From Geosiphon pyriformis (taxonomy: Eukaryota; Glomeromycota; Glomeromycetes; Archaeosporales; Geosiphonaceae), in the NCBI GenBank assembly GCA_016748015.1, contig JAAOMT010000664.1, positions 1,550,756 to 1,614,755 of the forward strand: DNA of 64,000 nucleotides, given 5' to 3'. Of this stretch, positions 10,331-21,089 are shown one piece after another. Positions within the stretch are counted from its first letter, which is position 1. Each line of letters opens with the position of its first letter. The notes under the pieces were generated by a model. The model did not search any database. It saw nothing but the letters and a program-made list of their open reading frames with translations, and was not told the origin of the DNA. The position numbers and the translations under genes are program-made.

Positions 10331-11275
10331 TATTTAAGTTATAGAGATGGTTGCTTTTCAAGAAGATAGATAGGAGTGGTTGGTAGTTTTTCTACTAGTT
10401 CAAATACTCCAAATTCGATTTCATTTTCATCATTCTCATCTGGCAGAAGAATGCTAAGAGCATAATATTCTAAACACCATTGGTCATCACAAGACATAAT
10501 ACATTCTTCACATAATTGAATGTTCATTTGCTCTAATCATTGAATTTGAGCTTCTTTGGTCGGATATGTATGGCTTGCAATTTGGTGGTAGGTTTCTACT
10601 TCATCTTTATAATCAAATCCAGCTAATTCCATGGTATACTCAATGTATTCAGCTTCTTTCATTTGACAGACATCTTCTTGGGTGGCTCTATTGATCAATG
10701 TCATTGCTAGGTCAAAAATCATTTCAGTATCATGAGGGTAGTGGTAAAGTTTATTGAAAGCACTGTTGTATGCTGCATTAAATGGTGTTCCTTTTCTGAC
10801 TTTTTCCGAAATTGATAGAACATATTGACAGGTTTGATCACATACTCCTTCTCTCATTGCAACATTAATCCAGTTGTATTCTTCTGGTAATATATCTCCA
10901 CATGTAAGGCAAAGTGTTTTGTCCCATTTTCCACTTCTCTTTAGGGATCCAAATCATTCTCTATGGCATGCCTTGCAGAAATAGCAAGTGTGAGTTTTGT
11001 ATTCCTCTTCTGGGGAAATACAGGCTCTCATAAATGAAAGCTTCTTTTTGCAATCTTTGCATTTTAGTGAAATATATGGTGGTTCTTTTTGTGGTTCTGG
11101 TATGGAATATCTAACTTTCTTCCATTCTCTTGATTCTTTGAAAATCTCTTGTTCTGTTTCCTCAGCCCAATTGGATGGTGATCCAAGAGCCATGTAAGTT
11201 TCAGTGAGTGGCATTTCCTTCTCTTCTTCAAATTCAAATACTGGAGCTTTTTCTGATTATTTGTTAAAGATACCA
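10331..11275 (-). pseudogene. E2 Cys-rich region
   Basis: Counterpart of 4890-5739, better preserved. In order it shows LKCKDCKKKLSFM, THTCYFCKACHRE, LCLTCGDILPEE (four Cys pairs over about 60 residues), then VCDQTCQYVLSISEKVRK, a helical segment with NKLYHYPHD and AEYIEYTMELAGFDY, and LCEECIMSCDDQW. One frame with a TGG-type stop at about 10953. The spacing suggests two zinc sites in the first part. Function unknown; conservation across copies argues for selection while the family was active. Confidence 0.75.
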
Positions 11276-11790
11276 CAGGTTGCAGGTACTATGGTATATT
11301 GTTCTTGGTATAAGATTTTAAGTTCTTGAGTTTTCCAGTTCAGGTTTGCATTGGTCTTGAAAAGCCAATTATTTCCGACTAGAGCTTGGTATTGAAGTGC
11401 ATTTATAACAAGAACTTTAACTGGAATGGTGATTCTATCAATTGTAAAGGGGAAATCATTAATTTCTTCTACTGAAGTCTTCTTCATATCATTAGCTGTG
11501 ACAATAACTGTTTGAGCTGGTCTGTCTATGTTTTGTTTGAGTTGTTGCATCAGCTGGTAAGTAATGATACTTCCAGCCAATCCACTATCTAAAATTAAGC
11601 AAATGGGTTTTTCTTCCACTGTAGCTTTTGTATACATAGCAGTAATTGCTTTTTGTTTATTGACTGCTATATTACTAAGCAAAAATAGTGATTTATTTGC
11701 TTCAAATTCAAATAGAAATATATCTGACAGATTGGCATTTTGGGCAATTTGAGCTGGTGGAATGGTATGGTTGGAAGGGTTTGATCTTGG
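11276..11790 (-). pseudogene. E2 aspartic protease (active site intact)
   Basis: Retropepsin-like domain with LILDSGLAGSI, so the Asp-Ser-Gly active site is present, followed by TVIVTANDMKKTSVEEI and YQALVGNNWLFKTNANLNW. It lies in an open stretch from 11982 to 11257 that also holds the end of the Gag linker. It provides the unmutated reference for the damaged E1 protease. A stop at about 11257 separates it from the Cys-rich region. Confidence 0.88.
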
Positions 11791-13683
11791 TATTGCAACT
11801 TTACTTTTAGAAAGTGCAGTTTGTTGAAAATCCGATTCCTCTGGTATTGTAAGATAACTGGGTTGAGTGTGATAGTGATTGGGTCTTTGCTGACCAGAAT
11901 TTTGGAGAACCAACTGGTTATTTGGATTGTTGTTGTTACTCTGCAATTGATTTTGGGGTGTGAATTGGTTATGTTGAATCAATTTTCTTGCTGGTACTTG
12001 ATATTGTTGAGTGAGTGGTGTCTGATATGGCTGAATTGGTAAAGGCTGCTAGTATTGTTGCTGTATTGGTTGTGGAGCTAGTGAATAGTAACTGTTTTGA
12101 TTTTGTGGTCTTGGTAAATAATAGGTTGGTAGTGGAGATTAGTAATAAGATTGTTGTGATGAAGAGTAATGTTGATTACTCCTGTTTTGTTGGTCTCTTT
12201 GTAATTTCTTACAATCTTGTTTCCAGTGTCTTAGAATTCCACAATAATGACAATTTTGAGATTGGTTGTTGGATGGTGATCCAAAATTGTTTTGGTTGTG
12301 TTATTGTGGGGGTTGATATCTTTGTGGTTGTTGCTGCTGTTGTTGTTGATTTGTGAAGTAGCTTTCAACCTTTTTTGTAAGTTGGTCTATCTTCTCTTCA
12401 GCTGCTGAGCTGGTTTCTCCAATTGCAAGATTTACAAGCTTGGTGTGATTTGCTTCTTCTATTGCCATTTTATAGCTCTTTACATGTCTAATAGCAGTTG
12501 CTAAGTCTGCTGAAGCATGTGGACGGACTTTCTTAATCAGTTTGTCTTTTAACCCCACTATAAACTGATCCAGAATTTGAGCATCAAAATAGTAGTCATT
12601 GGTTTCCAATTGTCGAATTCATCTGAGAAGTTTGTTAAATCTTCTAAGATAGGTCATAACAGTTTCAGATGTTTCTTGTTTGATATTGTAAAAGCAGTTT
12701 CTGAGAGTGATAGAGGTATTGTTGTCAGTGAATTGTTGTAAAAAAGCATCTTTGAATGCTTGCCAGTTTTCAAATAGTTCTTCTAAGTTTTCAAACTATT
12801 CTCCTGCTGTTCCTTGGAAAAAGTAGGGAATTGCTTTGAGCATTCTTACTACAATCCAACCATTTGCATCTCCTGCTTTTTGAACTTTGTCAAGCCATTC
12901 TTGAGGACTGGTATCATTGTTTTTACCAGTGAATTCTGGAATTTTTGCAATGTAAGCAGTTGCCATTTCTTCTTTGTTTTCTGTGATTTCTTTTGGTTCT
13001 GATTCAGTTTCTTCACTTTTCAAGCTTTCTGAATAATTACTTTCGTTTTTCTGTAAGTAATCAATGATATTGGCACTTGTTAATATTGGTTCTTGTTGTT
13101 GAGTAAGATTTCTAGGTGACTGAAAATCTTCTGGTCTGGAGAAATGGTTAAGTGGTAAACTTGGTATTTGTGGTTGAACAAGTGAAATTAAAAATAGTGT
13201 AATAGAAAGTGGTAATTTGATACTGGTTCCTTGTTCAGGTGTTTGCAAGTGTTTGGCAGTTGTCTTTGGTAGTATTGAAGTGTTTGGAGTGGTTCTTGAG
13301 TATTGTTTCACTTTTTGTTTGCCTTTGTTGCTTGTCTCTGTTTCTGATTCAAAGTTAAAAGAATATTTGGGCTGTACTGGGTATTTTTCTTCACAGTACT
13401 CAATAATATTAAAATTAAGTTCTTGGAAGTAAGTAGCAAGTGTTTCACTGTTCAGGTCTTCTGTTTCCAATTGTAAATAGTGCACTAAATTATTGTAGAA
13501 GTTGCTTTTAACTTCTGAAATGTTGTAATTTCCAAAAAGATAATTGTTGATGCGATTTTTAATATATTGGTATACTGATTTTTTAACAACTTCAATTCCA
13601 TCTGGGATGTTAAATCTTTGCTTGCAGTGAGTGTAAATTGACTGATAATACTCTAAAGTTGTTGTGTCTGGTGTGGTTGCCAC
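11791..13683 (-). pseudogene. E2 Gag
   Basis: Gag with the same parts as E1 in one frame: N-terminal ATTPDTTTLEYYQSIYTHCK, a Ser/Thr/Pro-rich linker, capsid domain (IPEFTGKNNDTSPQEWLDKV, 12800-12960), a helix with EEKIDQLTKKVESYF followed by a Gln run, and a knuckle CHYCGILRHWKQDC. Stops are a TGG-to-TAG in the conserved GEWFENL (12796-12798) and a TGA in place of a Trp codon before IRQLETND (about 12612). The frame opens with GTG at 13681-13683. The nearby ATG at about 13713 is in another frame and absent from E1. Confidence 0.85.
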
Positions 13684-13728
13684 TTTGAATTTGTTGTTGC
13701 TGTGTTATTTCCATGGGAAAGCACCAAA

Positions 13729-14727
13729 TATTACTGGAAATTTTTGGTCTCTTTTCTTGAATGTTGTAACTGTCTGTTGGTTGCAAATTTGCATTTTCTA
13801 GAAGTAGTTGAACCTCCAATAACTGAATTTATCTTCAAATTATCTCCTATAATTTGAACTGCTGGGCTTATAAATGGAATGGCCAATTCTGTGCCAGTTG
13901 CTTTGTGTAGTTATGTTGTAGTAAACATCAACTCTTTCTCAGGAATTGTTCATCTGGAAGCTCACTAAAAATGTGTAGTTACTTTGCTGTAAAAGTCAAC
14001 TCTTCTACAGGAATCTTGTCTGTAGGCTACTCTAATGATTGTAATAAGAAAAGAAAAGAAAATAAAAGAAATGTAAAAGAAATGTAAAAGAAATAAAATT
14101 CTGTCAAGGGAAACGTTTTCTATCCAGGCCTGGAGTCACTAACAGTTTACTGAAATTGGTAGCTAATCAATTTCGAAATGTTAGTTGGGTTTTGGGAATT
14201 TTCCAAGTACAATAATTAAAGAATTTGGTTTTTTGAATTATTTGATATTTATTTCTTTTTGTGTGTATAGGAACGGTTTTAAAAGATAAATCTAAAGTAA
14301 GATACATTTTCTTGAAAAGAAAAGCTCTTCTTTTATACAACTTGTTGTAGTACTAGTCTATGAACTTGCACTTTTTCTCTTTGCTCAAATTTTGGCAAAC
14401 TAAAGATACATTTTGATGGACTACAAGTTATTTCGCTGAACTATTGATTAATTTGGGTGAACTATTCATAATTTCGGCGAATTTCTATAAATTTCGGCGA
14501 ATTTCTTATAAATTTCGGCGAATTTCTGTAAATTTCGGCGAATTTTTGAATGTTACAAAGTTTAGGGTATTGTGTAATTTGATCATTCTACTTTCTGTTA
14601 TACTAATTGAATTATTTAATTGAATCGTGATATGTGATAATTTGAAATGATATTAATATACTAATTAATTATAGGAATTATAAGAGTAATTTCATGCTAA
14701 TTAATAGCTAAAATTCTACTGGTAACA
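13729..14727 (-). repeat. E2 5' LTR (999 bp)
   Basis: Begins on the plus strand with TATTACTGG, a G-to-A variant of TGTTACTGG, and ends CTACTGGTAACA. It is related along its length to the E1 and E3 LTRs, with shared blocks such as the stretch around 13990-14140. The primer-binding site reads TTTGGTGCTTTCCCATGG on the minus strand just inside (13711-13728). Confidence 0.9.
14471..14546. repeat. Tandem repeat with TTCGGCGAA cores inside the E2 LTR
   Basis: Four near-perfect copies of a 20-21 bp unit, each with the nearly palindromic core TTCGGCGAA (starts at 14473, 14493, 14514 and 14534). Each core keeps two CpGs in DNA that is otherwise CpG-poor. Weaker versions occur in the E1 and E3 LTRs. 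A promoter or enhancer role is an inference. Confidence 0.85.
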
Positions 14728-14894
14728 TCAGCATTATTAGCATAGAGAATTTGATAATATTTTATTGATCAAATACTTCAAATAAAAATCAAAATTAACA
14801 ATAGAAACATACTTTTATAAACACAAAGTTTTAGAATTCATAAGAATCTACACAACTTTAATTAGTAGTTTTTTATTAAATTGGATTTAAAATT

Positions 14895-16110
14895 ATGTCT
14901 TGCTTTATAATAAATACCAAAGACTTACCCTGTTTATTTGAATCTCTTACCAGTGAATATAATGAAAGTCAATTAGTAAAATATGAGACCAAAAAAAGTC
15001 AAAGATGACAACATGCATTAGTTAGTGTTGCAACAGAAAGAATAATGGAAATAACTAAGTATTTTTCTAGATTAACTATATTACTTGACTCTTTAAACAA
15101 TTACTCTTTATGTGAAAGACATTATAATTAGATTGTTGTTAAAAAGTCTTTTATTAAACAAATTACTAAATCAAATGATTCAACTTTTTTAGATTTAAAA
15201 AAAACAGAAAGAAAAAGACCAAGACTTTCTAATGATAACAAGTTGTTAGAATTAGAAAAAACTTTTTCTGATTTTAAAGTCCAAGTATTTTTGCCAAATT
15301 TAATATATGAAGTTTATATAAAATAAATACAAGAGCTAGAAGATATCAATCAGCAATTATTATTTAAGAATACAATATTAAAGAAGCAATTAGATAAAGT
15401 ATTTAATAATCAACAAGATCATATTAAATTCATAATAGAAATTGCCAAAAGAAAATAAAGTAATTTGTATAATGATATAATAAGTTTGAAAAAAAATCAT
15501 GAACATTTTAGTCTAGATAGTCTTTTAGAATATTGTCCTTTAACATGACTTGTAAAACAAAATCCAGTCATTGTAAGATTTATTGAAACTTTTACACATA
15601 ATGAAGATGAATATTAAAATAAAATAAAAAAGCTTTTTAAGTGTGTTGTAGCAGTTGATGCTATATACAGATTAAGGCACTTAAAATATGTTTTTGCTAT
15701 TAATTTAGCCACTTCAGCAATCAAATATTCAGTAGCAAGATCGAAAATAGTCATTAATATTGATAATTATATTATAAATTCCAGTTGCTATAAAAAGTTT
15801 ACTAACTGATTAGAAAGTTTGGCTATAGAATAATCAAAGCTTCCCAAAAAAATTTTATTTTTAGCCTTTGACAATGAAAAAAAAGGTCAAAAAAATCACT
15901 TAGTTGGTGTAAAAACATATTTATTGGGTATATATCAGAATCTTCATGTTCTGAGTTTTATTACTGATCACATTTCTCTTTCTAAGGAAAGATAAATTCA
16001 AACTCTGTTTCCAGTTGATTTGCTTGAACAATGTCCTATTAACAAACTTGTTCCTGGAAGATCTCATTGGGCCATTATTCTCACTTATAGGTCTGTTAAT
16101 TTTTTTTTCT
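14895..16110 (+). pseudogene. Decayed coding sequence of unknown family
   Basis: A single frame can be followed from the ATG at 14895 for about 400 codons through eight or so stops. Each stop is explained by CAA/CAG/CGA-to-stop or TGG-to-stop changes. Recognisable segments are VATERIMEITKYFSRLT, LLDSLNNYSLCERHYN (a possible half zinc site), a charged, probably coiled-coil middle (ELEDINQQLLFKNTILKKQL), SLLEYCPLT, and the best block INLATSAIKYSVARSKIVI followed by LPKKILFLAFDNEKKGQK. The consistent frame shows it was a real protein; its style suggests a multicopy or mobile-element gene, but I cannot name it. It begins just outside the E2 LTR. Confidence 0.55.
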
Positions 16111-16480
16111 AATATGGAGAAAAAATAATCTTGTTAGTCAAAGTTTGATCCAAAGTAACTTCATTGATACCTGCAGCAACAGTCTCCAAAGCACTACCAG
16201 TCTCTGAAGCACCACTAATCTTCAAAGCACCAAGAGCAGCAGTACTGTACCATATGTCAACTATTATTAAAACTCTTATAATATCTGCAAACAACAAGCC
16301 AAATATAATAGTTCTATTATTGTCTTCTAATAGCAGTGGCAACTTATAAAAAAGAAGAGTAATTGAATGTTGTAATATTTCAAAAATTTTGTTTAGTGTT
16401 CTACAATTATTTCCAGAAACTTCTTTAATTTTTTTTACTATTATAAAAAGAATGATTTCCATTGACAAATCGAGAAATCT
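16111..16480. other. Unassigned spacer between pseudogene and LINE 3' end
   Basis: A short segment of somewhat higher GC (about 16150-16260) that can be read on either strand, for example as a 119-codon minus-strand frame rich in Ala/Gly/Ser. No homology is recognised and neither strand shows a start context or domain. It may be the remains of another element. Confidence 0.3.
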
Positions 16481-18372
16481 TCCTGACTGTATTTGTATAC
16501 TGGTTTTTGAATTTACAGATTACAGGTTATCAAAAAATCTACTATAATTTTTTGTTAAGTTAAAAGTCAGTCTTGTAAATAATTTTCTGGTAGATCTGGT
16601 AAGAATATTTTTGGACAACAATTTTTTTAGATAAATTAGTTATTTTGTGTATTCTGCTTTTTTGGCCATTTTTTAATGTCTAAAATTTTAGATAGCTCAT
16701 GTTATTTTAATGTGGTTTAATCTTTAAAGTGATTTGGTATTGCTTTTAATAATTAATTAATGAACAAATATGGCTTGATTATGAATTAAAAAATCTTTTA
16801 TTATTAAAAAAAACTGAGTTCAAAAGGTTTAGTACTAGTATAATTTATAAAAACTTTAATTTATATAAACAATCTTCATGTTGAATTTATAAGATGTGGC
16901 TTTAACTTTAGCTGTTTTGATTTTTATGACTTAAAAATTTTTTAAATGTTTAGAAGCATTTACATAAACTATAAACAAAAAAGATTAATGTGTATATTAA
17001 TAGTTTATTAAGCAATTTAAGTATTGTTAGCATGACAAATAAAGTAGCAGTGTATTTTTCTGAAGTTAGAATAAATTTAAGTGTTAGAATTTTTGGTTTG
17101 CTGTTATCAACAATATTAGAATTACAGATTATTGTTTTGGTTTTAAAATGTGTTTTCTTTTTTTGTTTAGTAGTTTTGTATATAAACAGTCAAACTGCCA
17201 TATATAAATATATATTAGAGCTTATGCTTTATGTATCTAATTTCTAAAATAAATACTGGGTTAAGAAATAGCATATGACTAACTTAATTAAATCTAAAAA
17301 CATTTCTGTTATGTAAATAAAAATCAAGAGCTATTCAGGAAATGCTAACAATAACAGAACTAATGTTTTCATAAATGTTGTAATTTAGTTTTGTATTTTT
17401 TTACTTATTAATATACATAAAAAATTATTTTGACAGACAGTTTGGTTGTTTTAAACAATACTTATTATTTTGTTTGCAATATTTATTAAATAGTTAGTCA
17501 AGCTCAATAAGAAGCAGATCTAAATATAAGAATTTTACAAGATTTTTTTATTTAGAACATTGATTAGTATTGTATTACTTTGGTTTAGTATTCTGATTTT
17601 TATATGTTTTTTGGTTTTACTAGCAAATTTTCAATGGCTTTTTGCACATATCTAAACTGTCAATTGCAATTAGAAAGAGATTGTATAATAAAAAGTATCT
17701 AAGTATATTGTATCTGTTTTGTAATAATATCAAACTGTCTGATCATGTTTTTACTTGTCTAAAAGATGTTTTAATGTACTTTAAAATTTTGTTGAATCAT
17801 ATAGAGTTGTAAAAAATCTTGATAAAATTTTATTTTCTATCAATTTTTTAGTGTTGTATACTCTTTTTTTGAAGATGTTTGACATTAGTATTTATGAAAT
17901 TTTTTTGCAAAAAGTTTGTTTTTAGAGATTGAATTAATAAAGCAATATTAAAATTTAAGAATAAAAAAAACTATAATAATAGTAACTGATTTTGTCTAAT
18001 ATTTTGCTAATATATATTATAGTAAGTTGTGAAATTTTAGGTTAAAATATAAGATTAATATAAAAAAAGTGGCTTGGTTATGAATAAGAAGGTGTTACCT
18101 AAGATATATGATGGCCTGTTTAGCTTTTTTTAACAAAAATAGGTTGTCTGCTTAGAATTATTGAATTTTTTGCTATTAATTTTGAATTATACAAGATTTG
18201 TTTGTTTTTTTTAAGTTTAAATAATAAATTAAAAGTTAATACAAGTGTATAATATAGTCTTAATTGGCTCAAGTAATCAGTTATATATAATAAGTACATG
18301 AGTTATATTTAGTTTGCTTTTGTATAGTAAATAATAATTGGGCTGTACTTATTAATAAAATAAAATAAAAAA
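16480..18372 (+). mobile_element. LINE 3' fragment: connection, RNase H, Cys motif and 3' tail
   Basis: A 5'-truncated LINE copy. It starts within the segment after RT (a block related to HDLQVLSWC of the 59-64 kb copy) and continues through RNase H at about 16990-17400, including ISVRIFGLLLSTILELQ-like sequence with the conserved Glu and a SQTA block. A C-terminal region with ISKLSIAIRKRLYNKKY follows. The 3' tail from about 18245 has ATTGGCTCAAG and CATGAGTTATATTTAG blocks and ends in A-rich DNA at about 18370. Many stops. 5' truncation is typical of LINE insertion by target-primed reverse transcription. Confidence 0.75.
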
Positions 18373-18384
18373 ATATTTAATAAG

Positions 18385-20440
18385 CAAAACTTAATTATAA
18401 TTTAATATAATATATTAAATTAAGTAATTTAAACTAGATATAACTTATGTATTTTTTATATATAACCAATTATTTAAGCCAATTAAAGCAATATTATATT
18501 GAAATAAAAAGAGCTAAAAGTAAATTTAGTCTATAAATCCTATTAATAATACCATTTAAATTTCTAAAATTAAAAATAAACTTACTAAAAAATAACTTAG
18601 TTGTTTTAATATTATTTTTAATTTTAGTATCTAATATATATTATAAAGTAATAATATGTTTAATAATATCTTTACTCAAAAAAAAAACTTAATAGTTAAT
18701 ATTCTATTATAGTTTATTTTACCAAAATTAATCTTAAACTTAAAATATATAATGTTTTTAAAAATACTAACTAAAAAATCAAAAAATTATTAGTAGTATA
18801 TTTTATAGTAAGCAGATTTTTTTTTACTTAAAAAGTTTTGTTAATATATTTATTCAAAAAATTAGTAATCAAAATAACCAAAAAACCAATAGACTTAATA
18901 ATAAAATTTACTAAAGTAATTAAATTTAAAATTTAAGATTTTAAGAAATTTAATTTAGATTTAATAATAAGATCAACAACAGATAATACCAAAAAAACAA
19001 CAAAAAGAGAAGGCAAAAAAGTAGAAGTCTTAACATAAAACTTTTTACCAATAAAAAAAACACAAAAAGTTTAAAATTAACAACAAACTTAATAGACAAC
19101 TTAAAAAAAAGAGATAGTAATACTTTGTAATCTTTAGACAAACAATCTAATTTTTAATATTTATAATAGCAATAATATTCAGAAGTTTTTTACTAAATAC
19201 AATATTTACATAAAATATTAGTTTTAATTATAATAAGTTTTAACATTTTACAAAACTCAAAAATGACAATAGCAAAACATTGATAATAATAAAAATTAAA
19301 AAAATAGAAAATAAAACAAATATGACCACTAACCTAAAAAATTATATTATTAATTTTAAAAGCAGTATAACTAAAAGAAAGATTGACCAATTAGATTTTA
19401 AAAAAAAATTCCGAATATTGTTTTTTTTAATCAGTATAAACCAATTATTAAGAGCAACAACAATAAAAAAAAAATCTTTAAAAATTACAATAATATATTG
19501 TTACAAATTTGTAAGCTTTAATTTTTCTGAAGTAAAAACACCAAAAAATTAAGAATATTTTTAATGTTATCAAAGAATATACCAAAAAAAACATTATAAA
19601 ATACAACAAAAATAAAAAAAAAAGAACCAAAAACTACCACAGAAGATTTTGCAATCTTAAGTATGGTTAAAAAAAAATTTAATATTGTCTTAACAAAGCC
19701 AAACAACAAATAAAACAAAGAATTAACCAAGACCAATTTAATCTTAAAAATAATATTAAACATTAAAATAGAGATTATTTACTTAAAAAACTTTTAACAA
19801 CTGAAAATTGGTTTTCAAATATTATTAAAGGCAATATCAAAAAATAAAGAAGCAAAAATTAATTTAATTTCTATTTAATCAGTCTAATTTTTAAGATCAA
19901 ATAATTTAATAAGTTGTTTTGTTTTTAAAACTAATAATAATCTACTAAAAAACACTATATTTAACAACATAATTATTAATTAATCTTAGTTTAACTTAAA
20001 ATATATGTTATTATTATTATTTATATTAAAAAAAGGGCTAGTTATTATTGAAAAAAATTTATTTAAGATTTTATTTAAAATCACAAAAAAATTAGATATA
20101 ACAATAGTAAATATAAGCAATTACTATTGTTTTTTTGAATTTTTGATCTTTTTAATTATTTGTAAAAAGATAATAATAGTATTATTAATAAAAACAGACA
20201 AAACTAGTCTGTTAATTAGCTTATTATTAAAAACTTTAAAGCTTTTAAAAAAAGTAAAAACAATATTAAAATTAACTTAAAAACAGCTTTTTATTATTAA
20301 TATTAAAAAAAAACATTACTAAGATATTTTGCTTAGCTGTTTTAATAACAAAAAAACTTTTATTTATTAAAACTTTATTAGTTATTATAAAAAATATTAT
20401 ATTTAAAACTTTTTTACTCTTTGTTTTAGTTATATTTATA
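18385..20440 (-). mobile_element. Half-LINE copy 1: ORF1-only element, decayed
   Basis: Minus-strand relative of the better copy at 55976-58240. From the 5' side it shows KTKSKKV at about 20410 (compare KAKSKKA), then the segment FKIKLVLVNSLFYLLFGF, then LKIAKSSVVVFGS and VVFYNVFFGIFFDNIKN at 19518-19763, matching the first RRM-like fold. The rest of ORF1 follows to about 18550. The 3' tail comes directly after with no ORF2; it has the ATTGGCTTAAATAATTGG block and GTTATATCTAGTTT at about 18440-18520. Heavily mutated with many stops. It meets the LINE fragment at 16480-18372 tail to tail. Confidence 0.72.
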
Positions 20441-21060
20441 AAAATAAAAAAAAAAAGGTTTTTTTTTTGTATAGTTTTTATGTTTATAAATATAAATTTA
20501 TATTAAATTAAATAAATTTTGTTATTTTATGTAAAATATATATAAACTAAAAATATATTTTTTAAATATAATTTTAATAAAAAAAAATTCTGGTTATGTT
20601 AAAAAAGTATTAATTTAATTAATAAACAATAATAGTTAACATATATATATATTAAAAAATATATTTTTATTGTTTATTTTACTATTTTTAATAATTAAAT
20701 TTAAATTTAAGTTATTAATAATATATTTTTTTGTTTTTATTTGGCAATTTTTTTAATTTTAGTTTATTTACAAATATTAAATTTTTGTTATTAGTTTTAA
20801 ATTTTTTTTTGAAATTAAAATTAAATATGCTAAAAAAATATAAAGCTTTTTATAAATAAAATAATTAATTTAATATTTAAATTAAACTTTTGTTTTTATA
20901 TATATTTTAAGTTTATATTGTTATTTTTTCTTTAACTTTATTTTTTAAATTAAATATAAAAATAAAAGTTCTAAAAATTTTTTTTTTATTAATTTTTTGA
21001 TTATAATAAAAGCATAGAATTATTGAAAAAATGGTTTTTTTTTCTTTTTTCTTTTAGTTA
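20441..21060. other. AT-rich spacer between two divergently oriented retroelement 5' ends
   Basis: About 620 bp of almost pure A+T between the 5' end of half-LINE copy 1 (minus) and the 5' end of the interrupted LINE (plus). No coding signal. It may hold both 5' untranslated/promoter regions. Confidence 0.5.
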
Positions 21061-21089
21061 TTTCTTTTAACACATTTCTTTTTATTACA

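Larger units (their letters stand above)
9131..14727 (-). mobile_element. E2: 5' half of a sister Ty3/gypsy element, split by E1
   Basis: Minus-strand element of the same family as E1. It begins at 14727 with its 5' LTR and reads through Gag, protease, Cys-rich region and dUTPase to the RT block VDYCQLNSVTIEDA. There E1 interrupts it at 9131. All coding segments from 13683 to 9131 keep one reading frame, broken only by stop codons, so the ancestral product was a single Gag-Pol polyprotein. The missing 3' half (rest of RT, RNase H, integrase, 3' LTR) should lie left of the window. Confidence 0.92.

Noticed and set aside
16109-16468. 119-codon minus-strand ORF with Ala/Gly/Ser-rich C-terminus
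   Set aside because: No recognisable domain and no sign of conservation elsewhere in the window; left as an unassigned spacer.
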